DNA of 33,523 nucleotides from positions 1 to 33,523 of the forward strand of contig CAZIAZ010000032.1 of the NCBI GenBank assembly GCA_964536835.1, read 5' to 3'. The stretch comes from DAONFI01 sp035403485. GTDB lineage: Bacteria > Planctomycetota > Phycisphaerae > SM23-33. Below, piece by piece: positions 25,013 through 32,834 of the stretch (its first letter is position 1; each line of letters starts with the position of its first letter). A model generated the notes under the pieces. It was not told where the DNA came from, searched no databases, and saw only the letters and a list, made by a program, of their open reading frames with translations. Position numbers and translations under genes: made by a program.

Positions 25013-25860
25013 ATTTGACTGTAACAGATAGTGTAGTATCAACGGATTATGAAGAGATGACCTCGCCGCAGGAATCTCCTACGGTTAACTATAGTGCTAC
25101 GATGTTCGAGGCTACGCGGACGCTCAAATGTGCATGGATTAATAGTATGCAATTAGCTAATCAATTAGTCACGAAAACTTATAAAAACGGCACGAACGTT
25201 AATCTTGTGAAAGGACAGATATTACCGAACATGACTGGCGACGTTTCGCTAGTTTGTGACTATGTATCTATCGCTCCGTTTGGATTGGGTACTGGAGCGG
25301 CTGTTTCTGGAGGCGGCAGCATTTCGTCATGGGATTATGCTATCCTGACCGCTCATTATTCAATATTTCCTGATAATTCAGTGGCGTATCTTGTCCATGA
25401 AAATTATATACCCTCTATGCAATTTTTAACACGGCCTGGGCGTAAGTTATTTTGGGATGCTACGCAAACAGATCAGCTTGGTGCGGACGAAGCCCCAGGG
25501 ATTTTGATAGCACAAGGCGAATGGTCGTATACAATTAAACAAATGCCGTTTGTTCCCGACGCGATAAACGATTTGCAGGGGTGTATCAATTCATCAGAAA
25601 TGAATTCACCAACTTATAATCGCAAGTTTAAAGAAAGAACCATACTTTATGAATCGGCAGAAATCCGTGATTGCTTGGGAATTTATGGCGAACCACGATT
25701 CGATATTACCATGAAGTTCCATTATAATAAAACTGAGTGGAATCTTTTTTATCCGGCGGCAGGTACAACTCCCAAGAAGATATATGGTTCAGACGGAGAA
25801 GAATACAAGCCTTATGCTGAAGCTAATTTAAATGATATACTTTTAACGGAGGGGTCATAA
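25009..25860 (+). CDS. Probable tail-tip protein of unknown family
   Basis: 283 residues, starting at an ATG that overlaps the tape measure stop (ATGA). The sequence is beta-rich with several aromatic strands (YVSIAPFGLG, YSIFPDNSVAYLVH, HYNKTEWNLFYPAAG). It occupies the position of distal tail or tail-associated lysin genes, but I see no protease, glycosidase or amidase motif. The family is not recognised. Confidence 0.55.
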   Translation: MNLTVTDSVVSTDYEEMTSPQESPTVNYSATMFEATRTLKCAWINSMQLANQLVTKTYKNGTNVNLVKGQILPNMTGDVSLVCDYVSIAPFGLGTGAAVSGGGSISSWDYAILTAHYSIFPDNSVAYLVHENYIPSMQFLTRPGRKLFWDATQTDQLGADEAPGILIAQGEWSYTIKQMPFVPDAINDLQGCINSSEMNSPTYNRKFKERTILYESAEIRDCLGIYGEPRFDITMKFHYNKTEWNLFYPAAGTTPKKIYGSDGEEYKPYAEANLNDILLTEGS

Positions 25861-25861
25861 A

Positions 25862-27376
25862 ATGTTTAACCCCATGTCTCTTAATAATCCGCAGTTTTCG
25901 ATAAGCCAGTACAACCGGCTTGGGCAGGCGGTTGAGAATATTTCACGGTCGGCGGGGCCAGATGCCGTTCGTTCCGGCGGAAACATGCTTAGCCGGCTGA
26001 CGCCTAAACAGATACTTACAGTTTTCTACGAAATCAAAACTAATGAAGGCGAAGGCAAGTATACCATTGCTGAATTGGTTTATAAACCAGAGGGTAAAGA
26101 TTATAAATTATTCAGTGCCAGAAATTCGTATACGTTTACTGCTTATTCGATTGATAATTCATGCGCATATCAGGAGGGTGATATAGTTTTCGGCACTGAA
26201 ATGGTCAGCAATCTTGGTTATGTTTATTTTATTATATGGCCGAAATACGATATGTTTTTTGGTAACGTAACGACAAATAATGAAGACGGGTCATATGAAA
26301 TTGAAGAGGTGTACTGGGACAAGGATTTTGATATGTTTGCGTCGTCTACAAACGCAAGAACTGGCACTGCATATGAGATACACTACAATGATTCTATTTC
26401 TGAAGAAACAAATATTTTGGTATTTGTTTTGCCGAGTGGAAAATGGATATTTGATAATCAGTGGCCTACGCCAGAGGAAGGTGATTTGCTCGTCGGTAAC
26501 GATTCTGGCGGCTGGGATTTGTTAAAAAAGGGAGCTAGTAAAACTACATTGCAAGTTAATGGTGCTGGAGATGTTGACTGGCGGGCTTGTAATCTGTTGG
26601 ATGCGGTTGCTCACAACGACACGAAAACCGCAACGCCTGTAGAGAATGCCTTGATAGTTGGTAAAGCCGGCGGCGAAGATGCTGACTATTGGGGAAAGAT
26701 GGATTTACCAACCATGACAGGGGACTTGCTGACGATGAATTCTGACGGCGTACTGGAATGGTATCAGTACGTCGAATGGGGTGACGATGATGGCGATATG
26801 CTTTATTGGGATTCTGGAAAAGAACAGTATGTTTCGGCGACAGTCGGCACTGAAAATTTTCAGGTTTTTTACTGGGATAATTCTGATAAACGATTGACGC
26901 CGGTCAAAAACCCAAGTGGCGACGGAAAACATATACTTAGAATTGATTGTGAAGCTAGTACATTATCCGCTCCAACTTGGAGTAAGCAATATTTATTAGA
27001 TTCTGATTCGCATGATGATACTGCTAGTGCAAATGCATCAATTGGCGCTATTGTGGTCGGTAAAGATATTGGTGGTACTCCAAAATGGGGGAAATTAACC
27101 GTTGGTAATGATGGAAAAATTCTAAAATGTAATGCCTCGATAGATTCTGGTCTCGAATGGGCTAACGGAGTACCGGATGGCCTTAACAGTGGAGATATGC
27201 TTATATGGAATACCACATTGTCCCAATGGAAGCTATTGTCTATTCCGACGAATCCATCTGTGTTGGTTTGTGACTCAACGTCTGGGGTACGTTGGTTGGG
27301 TATCAGCAGCAATAATGGCGTATTTAACATCAATGACGTAATGACCAGTACCCTCCAACCGTGGGTTGTGGGTTAA
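25862..27376 (+). CDS. Probable tail fibre protein with repeated modules
   Basis: 504 residues. Two copies of a module start LLDxxxHxDT at about residues 244 and 378 (LLDAVAHNDTKTATP and LLDSDSHDDTASANA), each followed by a WGKM/WGKL strand and a L-x-x-x-x-G-x-L-E-W closing strand about 55 residues later. Such LLD...HxDT repeats are typical of phage fibre and spike stems. The N-terminal 220 residues differ and probably anchor it to the tail tip. The host receptor is unknown. Confidence 0.7.
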   Translation: MFNPMSLNNPQFSISQYNRLGQAVENISRSAGPDAVRSGGNMLSRLTPKQILTVFYEIKTNEGEGKYTIAELVYKPEGKDYKLFSARNSYTFTAYSIDNSCAYQEGDIVFGTEMVSNLGYVYFIIWPKYDMFFGNVTTNNEDGSYEIEEVYWDKDFDMFASSTNARTGTAYEIHYNDSISEETNILVFVLPSGKWIFDNQWPTPEEGDLLVGNDSGGWDLLKKGASKTTLQVNGAGDVDWRACNLLDAVAHNDTKTATPVENALIVGKAGGEDADYWGKMDLPTMTGDLLTMNSDGVLEWYQYVEWGDDDGDMLYWDSGKEQYVSATVGTENFQVFYWDNSDKRLTPVKNPSGDGKHILRIDCEASTLSAPTWSKQYLLDSDSHDDTASANASIGAIVVGKDIGGTPKWGKLTVGNDGKILKCNASIDSGLEWANGVPDGLNSGDMLIWNTTLSQWKLLSIPTNPSVLVCDSTSGVRWLGISSNNGVFNINDVMTSTLQPWVVG

Positions 27377-27389
27377 TTGAGGTGTGTTT

Positions 27390-28379
27390 ATGGCCTGGAA
27401 TTATATCCCCCCATCTGAAGGTACTGATTGGCCTAAAGTTTCAGGCGCATGGACGGAACTTTATGCGGCATACAACGAACGCAGGCTTGTACTTAATCAT
27501 TCGTCTGCGGATGCTCCGACTGTTGGCAGTGCTTCACCGGCGTATGCATATTGGATAGGCAATATCCAATCCTGGATTGAAAGTAATTGCACATCATTTG
27601 TAGCAACTATTGATTCAGGCGGGAGTCCGATTACTGATTATGATGGCCAAAATGAAATAGAAATGTGGACGTGGGATAATATCAAATCCCGCGTATTAGG
27701 TGGTAGGTCATGGTATCGAAAAAAAGACAGCGGAACAAGCGAAGGCAATGCGGCCGAAGGTTATTATGCGCCGTGGATACAGACGATGATTGATTTGAAA
27801 AATGTCCTCAATGAGTTAATTTGGACTAAGAAGTTAATATCATGGGAAGAATATAATTATAATGATGACCCTACATTACATAGTTATGGCGGCGCGGAAT
27901 CAACCAATAATTCGTATACATGGGCAGCGGCAAAAAGTGTAGCTGAGTCAACCTGGGGACAAGAAGGTATTGGTGCTCTTCCTAAAAAATATTCTACTGG
28001 GTCGTATCACAGCTCCGGCTATTATCGGAGTAACTTATTTAATTGTATTGGATATGTTTATGTAACCGGTATTCCAACCGGCATTTCTAAAACAGTTGAT
28101 ATTTATCCTTTTTCGGAAAAATTCTCTGATAGTTCGGAGGATTATTTATATGGTAATTGTCCCTACGGTTACGCAGAAAATACATATAACAAAATAGTAT
28201 CTGAGTCATTAACATCGGCAGCAACAGAAACAACAAAACATCTGGTTGGGGATGGCGATGGTTCAACCATGCCGACATGGTGTTCTGAGCCAACAGCAGA
28301 TAATTCACGACAGGGTTTAGGTTGGGCGTTTTCTTCCGTTGGATATGCAATCATGAAGTGGGATTTAACATATAAATAA
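27390..28379 (+). CDS. Probable tail spike or fibre-end protein
   Basis: 329 residues from the ATG at 27390, with a GAGG SD 7 bases away; the GTG at 27384 is a weaker start. It is rich in Tyr, Trp, Ser and Asn, with helical middle segments (YYAPWIQTMIDLKNVLNELIWTKK, shortened here) and strands. No signal peptide. It follows the fibre gene and probably contributes to receptor contact. It is the last gene before the reverse-strand moron, and its stop meets that gene's stop 2 bases later. Family unknown. Confidence 0.55.
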   Translation: MAWNYIPPSEGTDWPKVSGAWTELYAAYNERRLVLNHSSADAPTVGSASPAYAYWIGNIQSWIESNCTSFVATIDSGGSPITDYDGQNEIEMWTWDNIKSRVLGGRSWYRKKDSGTSEGNAAEGYYAPWIQTMIDLKNVLNELIWTKKLISWEEYNYNDDPTLHSYGGAESTNNSYTWAAAKSVAESTWGQEGIGALPKKYSTGSYHSSGYYRSNLFNCIGYVYVTGIPTGISKTVDIYPFSEKFSDSSEDYLYGNCPYGYAENTYNKIVSESLTSAATETTKHLVGDGDGSTMPTWCSEPTADNSRQGLGWAFSSVGYAIMKWDLTYK

Positions 28380-28381
28380 AA

Positions 28382-29230
28382 TCACTTTGCAGCGTGCTCA
28401 TACATATCAACTGGTTGTAATATGTTGCGAGAGGTTTCGTAGTCCCCGTCCTTACAATTGAAATAACCGATTTTTATAAACGGCATGCTAGCATCGATTT
28501 TCTGGTCTGGTTTAAGGGCTGATGTGTCAATTTTTATGAGAACAGGAACTTTTATTGGCTCATGATTTTTACTAGGCCCAACTGCATATCCTTCAATGCG
28601 TTCACAAAGTGCAGTTGAATTATCAATCACACGAATTACTTTGAGATATTTTTCAGGTGTCTGCCCAACCATTCCATTGCCGCATGAATATAATGATTTA
28701 AAATAATTTTTCCCTGGCACAAGTTTTTTGAGTTCGGCAAGTTCGTTTTTTGATGCTGTCCGTTTTTTACGGACTTCCGTTATTTTGGCATCGAATTCTT
28801 TTTTCTTTTCATAGTATGCCACCCGTTCTTTTTTTGTGGGTCGCTGGAGCTGCTGTTTCTGATATTGGAGGTTTTTGATTTCCTTCAACAGCAAGGCCTG
28901 CTTTTCATCCACTACTGCGATTTTTTTGTCAAGTTCAGCCTTGGCCTCCGCGATGATTTTTTTGCGGACTGCGGACATATCAATATTTTTGAGCTCGATG
29001 TCAATTTTTGTGATTTGTAAATTACGTGTTTTTTTGTTTGGCCCAAGTCCAAAAAATTCAATTTTTCCGCTGTTTGCTTCTTTGCATTCGCGCATTGCTT
29101 GTGGCAAATCATCATCTGATATTGTCGATTTTATGTTGGTTGGCTGTGATGTTGGTTGAGTAGTTGGCTGGCTGGTTTGGCCGAGGGTTATTGTTTCGGC
29201 AAGTAGGATTATCGCAAAAAGCAGTTTCAT
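28382..29230 (-). CDS. Secreted moron protein with coiled coil
   Basis: 282 residues from the ATG at 29230, with a strong SD (AAGGAG) and a sigma70-type promoter just upstream. MKLLFAIILLAETITLG is a signal peptide, and QTSQPTTQPTSQPT is the Thr/Gln/Pro linker common in planctomycete exported proteins. A long charged coiled coil follows (about 75-175). The C-terminal half (PGKNYFKSLYSCGNGMVGQ onward) is compact. This is the only reverse-strand gene and it has its own regulation, so it is a moron expressed from the prophage independently of the late genes. Possible roles are altering the host surface or excluding other phages; none is shown. Confidence 0.7.
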   Translation of the reverse strand: MKLLFAIILLAETITLGQTSQPTTQPTSQPTNIKSTISDDDLPQAMRECKEANSGKIEFFGLGPNKKTRNLQITKIDIELKNIDMSAVRKKIIAEAKAELDKKIAVVDEKQALLLKEIKNLQYQKQQLQRPTKKERVAYYEKKKEFDAKITEVRKKRTASKNELAELKKLVPGKNYFKSLYSCGNGMVGQTPEKYLKVIRVIDNSTALCERIEGYAVGPSKNHEPIKVPVLIKIDTSALKPDQKIDASMPFIKIGYFNCKDGDYETSRNILQPVDMYEHAAK

Positions 29231-29252
29231 GTCTAATCTCCTTATTGCCTGT

Positions 29253-29280
29253 ATTTTACCATCCGCACCGGAAGGGTCAA
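29253..29280 (-). promoter_or_regulatory. Sigma70-type promoter of the moron gene
   Basis: On the minus strand, TTGACC (29280-29275) and TAAAAT (29258-29253) are 16 bases apart, close to the housekeeping consensus. The moron ATG is 22 bases further on, past an AAGGAG SD. Confidence 0.7.
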
Positions 29281-29285
29281 GGCGC

Positions 29286-29313
29286 AATAAAAACCCCCGC
29301 CGAAACGGGGTTT
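29286..29313 (-). terminator. Intrinsic terminator, reverse strand
   Basis: CCCCG/CGGGG hairpin (29306-29310 against 29295-29299) with flanking A/T pairs, followed on the minus strand by TTTTTATT. It would end reverse transcripts coming from the tRNA fragment at 29408-29455, insulating the moron promoter. Confidence 0.7.
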
Positions 29314-29407
29314 GTGTTGGCGAATTTAAAGTTTCGCCAGACTCTTGACCGAGCAACCTTATATATATAATTATATCGTCAATATTGGTAAAACCCAATA
29401 AAAAATA

Positions 29408-29455
29408 TGCGAAAGCGGCGGGATTTGAACCCGCGAGACTCGGTCAAGAGTCCGA
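29408..29455 (-). tRNA. tRNA 3' fragment, probably tRNA-Ser-like (incomplete)
   Basis: Read on the minus strand: a 5-bp hairpin GACTC/GAGTC as in a class II variable arm, a perfect T arm GCGGG-TTCAAAT-CCCGC (29434-29418), acceptor half CGCTTTC (29417-29411), then G73-CA. Class II variable arm plus discriminator G fits tRNA-Ser. The 5' half is absent: the upstream bases show no D arm, anticodon arm or matching GAAAGCG. Likely an integration scar. Confidence 0.6.
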
Positions 29456-29470
29456 CGAATCAATCTCCTT

Positions 29471-29500
29471 CTGAATATACCCCCATCTCCGTCCGTATCC
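29471..29500 (+). promoter_or_regulatory. Shared promoter-like element, site 6
   Basis: TGAATA at 29472-29477 and CGTATCC at 29494-29500, 16 bases apart, matching the consensus exactly and sharing TGAATATACCC with site 9933. The lipoprotein gene starts 62 bases downstream with its own SD, so this would drive the terminal operon. Confidence 0.75.
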
Positions 29501-29562
29501 GTAGTGTGGGAAAAGTCCCGCGGTGGGATTTTTCACCCAGAACCCTTATTGGAGATGAAACC

Positions 29563-30495
29563 ATGAAAAAGTATCTTGCAATTTTTACCCTGGCAATTAT
29601 GGCCGCATTTATCGCCGGCTGCGGAAATGTGGATTCCAGTTCCGCGATGAAAACCACAATCGAAACTTACGGCACGGCTGCCGAAACCTCGCTGACGAAT
29701 GGCATATCATCGGACACCGCCATCGTTAAGTCGGACATAACCAGCGGTCAAATCGAAATCGGAACTGTGTACACTGCGGCAACTCCAAACAGTTTTAAAT
29801 ATCTCTTTGGTATTGATGACAAAACCGTGTACGCAAAAACTGCGTATTATGCAAACATTGAAGATGCAAAAGTCGGTTGCGATGCAGTGGTTACCCGCAT
29901 TGAAACCGCTGGCGATGCACATAATGCTACGCGATGGATGGCAGTTAAAAATCTGCTCGTCATACAGAAATATCTCGTCAAGGGCGAAGCGTGTCCGACC
30001 GACAAAAAAATGACGCGTGATATATCGCCCAAAATAGTCATGCCGCTCAATCAACTCAAGCCGTATTTGCAGGGACTTGCAAAAGACAAAGTAAAAGCGA
30101 TGGCACTGAATAACGTCCGTGCGTCGCGTGATGTAAATGCCCGCGATATTGACTGGTCTGCATTGTCAGAGCAGGCAGTAGAGGCGTTGCAGAGCGGAAT
30201 GTCGGCTATATGGGAATATATCATCAATAATTCTACGAATTTGATTTCCATATCTGAAACCGAACTGACGGAACTGATTACCGCATTGTCGAATAAAAAC
30301 ACGCTTGAGGCCAAGCAGCTGCTTGTGTCTGCAATGGATGAAGATGGATTGAATGAATATCTGTCTCTCGTCCAGGCCGAGGGCAAAGTTTTGGCGGCGG
30401 ACAATGCGGCGTATATAACCAAATGCAACGGCCTTTGGAGCGGCGGACTGACTGCCGGTCTGACGGCTATGACTGCAATCATATTTGGCAACTAA
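29563..30495 (+). CDS. Lipoprotein of unknown family
   Basis: 310 residues from the ATG at 29563, which has a TTGGAG SD; the frame extends back to 29407, but that part runs antisense through the tRNA fragment and is not real. MKKYLAIFTLAIMAAFIAGC is a signal peptide with lipobox IAGC, so it is probably lipid-anchored. The mature part is helical, rich in Ala/Thr/Glu, and ends in a hydrophobic, glycine-rich tail (GGLTAGLTAMTAIIFGN). The family is not recognised. It is the first gene behind the sixth shared element and lies 18 bases before the metacaspase gene. Confidence 0.7.
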   Translation: MKKYLAIFTLAIMAAFIAGCGNVDSSSAMKTTIETYGTAAETSLTNGISSDTAIVKSDITSGQIEIGTVYTAATPNSFKYLFGIDDKTVYAKTAYYANIEDAKVGCDAVVTRIETAGDAHNATRWMAVKNLLVIQKYLVKGEACPTDKKMTRDISPKIVMPLNQLKPYLQGLAKDKVKAMALNNVRASRDVNARDIDWSALSEQAVEALQSGMSAIWEYIINNSTNLISISETELTELITALSNKNTLEAKQLLVSAMDEDGLNEYLSLVQAEGKVLAADNAAYITKCNGLWSGGLTAGLTAMTAIIFGN

Positions 30496-30513
30496 TTCGG
30501 CAAAAGGTGCATC

Positions 30514-31323
30514 ATGGCAAAATACAAAGTTTTCGGTTATGGCGGAAATTTATATAAAATTTCCGGCAATAATCTTGAGGGTTGCGGGCCTGACAATAAC
30601 CATGCTCGCAGCATTGTGGTAGCTCACGATGTCCCGAAAAAGAATCAACGGTTTTTATATGATGCCGACGGCACGTATAAAAACAACTGCGAATCGTGGA
30701 GATGGGCCGGCCGAGATTTGGGCGAAGATGATTGGGCCGTTATATTCTGGTCGTCTCACGGCACACAGTCCGTCGACTTGAACGGCGACGAGGTCGACGG
30801 CATGGATGAGGCACTCTGCTGCTATGACGTAGATTGGGACTCGCAGGGCCGCGTCATCAACTGTATGGTTGACGACGAAATTTCAGAGATAATAGACAAC
30901 TCCGTCTGCCGCTGGGCAATATTTATTGACGCCTGCTACGGAGAAATTTACGACGCGGAAAAATCCCTGAAACATAAAAGCCGCCCGCGAACGATACATG
31001 TGCCGGAAAAAGCCCAGTATTGGATTAACCGTGCAAAAAGTCGCGGCCTGAAATCCCGCTCAGTATTCAAGGGCCTCAACCGCGTACAGGTTATATCTGC
31101 CTGCCGGTCGTATCAGAAGGCAGCGGATACTTTCCTCGGCGGCGAGCCTCGCGGCGCGGGCAGTTATTATTTCGAGCAATATTTTTCGAAAACTCCCGAG
31201 GCATCTTGCGTGAAAATCACATGCCAGATGCGTGGCGATATGACACTGCATAGTTATTCGCAGCGGCCGGTCGCTCAGGGCGGCCTGATTAATCTGCCAT
31301 TTGCGGAGGGCTTCACGGCATGA
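30514..31323 (+). CDS. Metacaspase-like cysteine protease (peptidase C14 fold)
   Basis: 269 residues, with no signal peptide, so probably cytoplasmic. The catalytic pair is clear: His82 in IFWSSHGTQ and Cys141 in IFIDACYGE, each at the end of a hydrophobic strand as in caspases and metacaspases. DGMDEALCCYDVDW (95-108) matches the metacaspase segment that supplies acidic S1-pocket residues for Arg/Lys cleavage, and VISACRSYQKAADTF (194-208) the later ACR strand. Its stop overlaps the next gene's ATG (ATGA). Caspase-fold enzymes are common in planctomycetes and in bacterial cell-death systems, but are unusual in phages. The protease call is strong, the role open. Confidence 0.85.
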   Translation: MAKYKVFGYGGNLYKISGNNLEGCGPDNNHARSIVVAHDVPKKNQRFLYDADGTYKNNCESWRWAGRDLGEDDWAVIFWSSHGTQSVDLNGDEVDGMDEALCCYDVDWDSQGRVINCMVDDEISEIIDNSVCRWAIFIDACYGEIYDAEKSLKHKSRPRTIHVPEKAQYWINRAKSRGLKSRSVFKGLNRVQVISACRSYQKAADTFLGGEPRGAGSYYFEQYFSKTPEASCVKITCQMRGDMTLHSYSQRPVAQGGLINLPFAEGFTA

Positions 31324-31520
31324 AAAAATCATTAAAAACAATCCGTCGGGAAATTAGTGAATCTGACATCTCTTTTTGGGCTGGGGTGGCTCAGCTTGTC
31401 TTAGCCTGCTGGAAAAACCGCAGCAATCTCGCGGAGTTTATCGTGCTGATGCTCGGCATATTTATTGTCGGGCCGCTGATGATGCTTGCGGCCGCAATCG
31501 GTGGAAAGGAAAACGAATGA
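31320..31520 (+). CDS. Small membrane protein, coupled to metacaspase
   Basis: 66 residues with one strong membrane helix (about 39-60, FIVLMLGIFIVGPLMMLAAA) and a weaker hydrophobic stretch near 19-30. The start is MKKSLKTIRREI, basic and probably cytoplasmic. It begins at an ATG overlapping the metacaspase stop and its stop overlaps the next start, so translation is coupled on both sides. It is similar to the following protein (MK-x-x-I/L-KTI-x-RE, Trp and WK spacing), pointing to tandem duplication. It could be a holin-sized pore former; unproven. Confidence 0.65.
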   Translation: MKKSLKTIRREISESDISFWAGVAQLVLACWKNRSNLAEFIVLMLGIFIVGPLMMLAAAIGGKENE

Positions 31521-31738
31521 AACGCAGAATAAAAACAATAGGCCGTGAGGTGGCTTCAAAGAAAGTCGGCTACTGGACTGTCATGGGTACGGTAATATCC
31601 GAACTCTGGAAGCAGAGAAAATCTACTATTGGTTTTCTCACCATGCTTCCGATGGCATTTATGATGTCTCCTATGTTTTTTGATTCACCTACATGGGAAG
31701 ACGACTATGAAGAGGCTTACGGGAAGGACAAAAAGTGA
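31517..31738 (+). CDS. Small membrane protein, paralogue of the preceding one
   Basis: 73 residues from the ATG at 31517 (ATGA overlap). MKRRIKTIGREV, a central YWTVMG...LWKQRK segment and one hydrophobic helix (about 39-57) line up with the 31320 protein, while the end is acidic (DSPTWEDDYEEAYG) instead of polar. Sequence divergence is large enough that the two probably have distinct jobs. Its stop overlaps a GTG start of the next gene. Confidence 0.65.
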   Translation: MKRRIKTIGREVASKKVGYWTVMGTVISELWKQRKSTIGFLTMLPMAFMMSPMFFDSPTWEDDYEEAYGKDKK

Positions 31739-32046
31739 ATTTATTGTCTATGGTAAGAATAATTTTGTATGTACTGCTGGCAATAATAATCGCCGCGGCT
31801 GCCATAAAAGGCGTAGCAAATAATTATGGGAAATTGCGGGCGTGGCTTTATTCTCCACTACTGATTCTGGCAGGCGTGTTATGGGGGCCACTTGCTGTTT
31901 TGTTTATAGTCTTGGTTATTATTGTGGGAATTGTTTCTTTATTCTTACCATCAAAAGATGATGAATCTCTCGCAATGATTTTTATTTTTCCGATTATTGG
32001 ATTATTTATGGCTGACGCATATAAAAAGAAGGTAACAAAAAAATGA
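31735..32046 (+). CDS. Multi-span membrane protein
   Basis: 103 residues starting with GTG at 31735 (GTGA overlap). Three or four hydrophobic segments (about 6-25, 39-72, probably two, and 80-93) and a basic tail (KKKVTKK) describe a small polytopic inner-membrane protein. No family recognised. Size and topology are within the range of holins, and its place in a coupled operon at the end of the late genes makes that worth considering, but nothing in the sequence proves it. Confidence 0.65.
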   Translation: MNLLSMVRIILYVLLAIIIAAAAIKGVANNYGKLRAWLYSPLLILAGVLWGPLAVLFIVLVIIVGIVSLFLPSKDDESLAMIFIFPIIGLFMADAYKKKVTKK

Positions 32047-32534
32047 AACTCTCAATCATCATGCCTGCGTTATTTTTTGCTTTCGCGATTTGCGGTTGTA
32101 ATGATGATGCACAGTATCAACGCGATACTGGCCTTGCATGGCGAATACTTAATATCGATTTAAAAAAAGATATGGAAGGCCCTGCTTTTCAGGTGAAAGA
32201 GAACGAAACATCCCATGAAAAAAGCCATAGATATAATTGTCAAATAGCTGTGTTGTATTGTGACTTAGTGGAGGTCACAGGCATCATTTACAAGTATAAC
32301 GATAGGCCCTACGTTAAAAAATGCCTGGAAATATCTGACGATATGATGCTGAAATATGTTGGTCATCAAAATGCATATGACTGGTCTGGGGAAAGTATTC
32401 CTGGTGAGACGATAGAACAGAAAATAATTCGACAGGAAAAAATAATAGAACAGTTCCGTGTCGCCATCAATCAATTTAGGTATACGTTGAATTATAAATT
32501 TTGGGAAAACACATATTGGGACGAGGATGAATAA
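32043..32534 (+). CDS. Lipoprotein of unknown family
   Basis: 163 residues. MKLSIIMPALFFAFAICGC is a signal peptide with a lipobox (AICGC). The mature part is hydrophilic, mixed helical, with two cysteines and an extended heptad-like segment near the end (IEQKIIRQEKIIEQFRVAI). The start overlaps the previous stop (ATGA). It could be an outer-membrane spanin-like partner, though it is larger than classical Rz1 and is not Pro-rich. Confidence 0.65.
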   Translation: MKLSIIMPALFFAFAICGCNDDAQYQRDTGLAWRILNIDLKKDMEGPAFQVKENETSHEKSHRYNCQIAVLYCDLVEVTGIIYKYNDRPYVKKCLEISDDMMLKYVGHQNAYDWSGESIPGETIEQKIIRQEKIIEQFRVAINQFRYTLNYKFWENTYWDEDE

Positions 32535-32535
32535 T

Positions 32536-32832
32536 ATGAAAGCATTTTTAACAATGATTTTTGGTGCAGTCTTGATGCTATCCGCAGCATGGTTCTGCGG
32601 CTGTAGTTGTCAAACTGACAGCCAGATAGGCCAACAGCCAGCGATAGGGGCTGTTGATGCGTCTGCTGGCGGTCAGGCGATTGTAACGCAGGCGACGGGT
32701 TCGGCATGGCCGCTTGTTATTGCGATTATCGTTGTCGCTGCGGTTGTGCTTATTATTGGCTTGGTATTCCTTAAAGTATTTATGGGGTATCGCCGATTCC
32801 GCATAGACGTCCAGCGACAATTGTGGGGCTGA
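32536..32832 (+). CDS. Small lipoprotein with a membrane helix
   Basis: 98 residues from the ATG at 32536 (SD GAGGA); an ATG at 32527 overlaps the previous stop and is a less likely start. An N-terminal signal with lipobox FCGC (about residue 22) is followed by a polar linker and a strong membrane helix (about 56-80), then a basic end (YRRFRIDVQRQ). Having both a lipid anchor and a transmembrane helix is unusual and could let it bridge two membranes, as unimolecular spanins do. That is inference. Confidence 0.65.
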   Translation: MKAFLTMIFGAVLMLSAAWFCGCSCQTDSQIGQQPAIGAVDASAGGQAIVTQATGSAWPLVIAIIVVAAVVLIIGLVFLKVFMGYRRFRIDVQRQLWG

Positions 32833-32834
32833 CG

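Noticed and set aside
29407..29562. N-terminal extension of the lipoprotein gene (RKRRDLNPR...)
   Set aside because: It is the antisense of a tRNA fragment and also spans the promoter-like element; the ATG at 29563 has an SD and begins a proper signal peptide.
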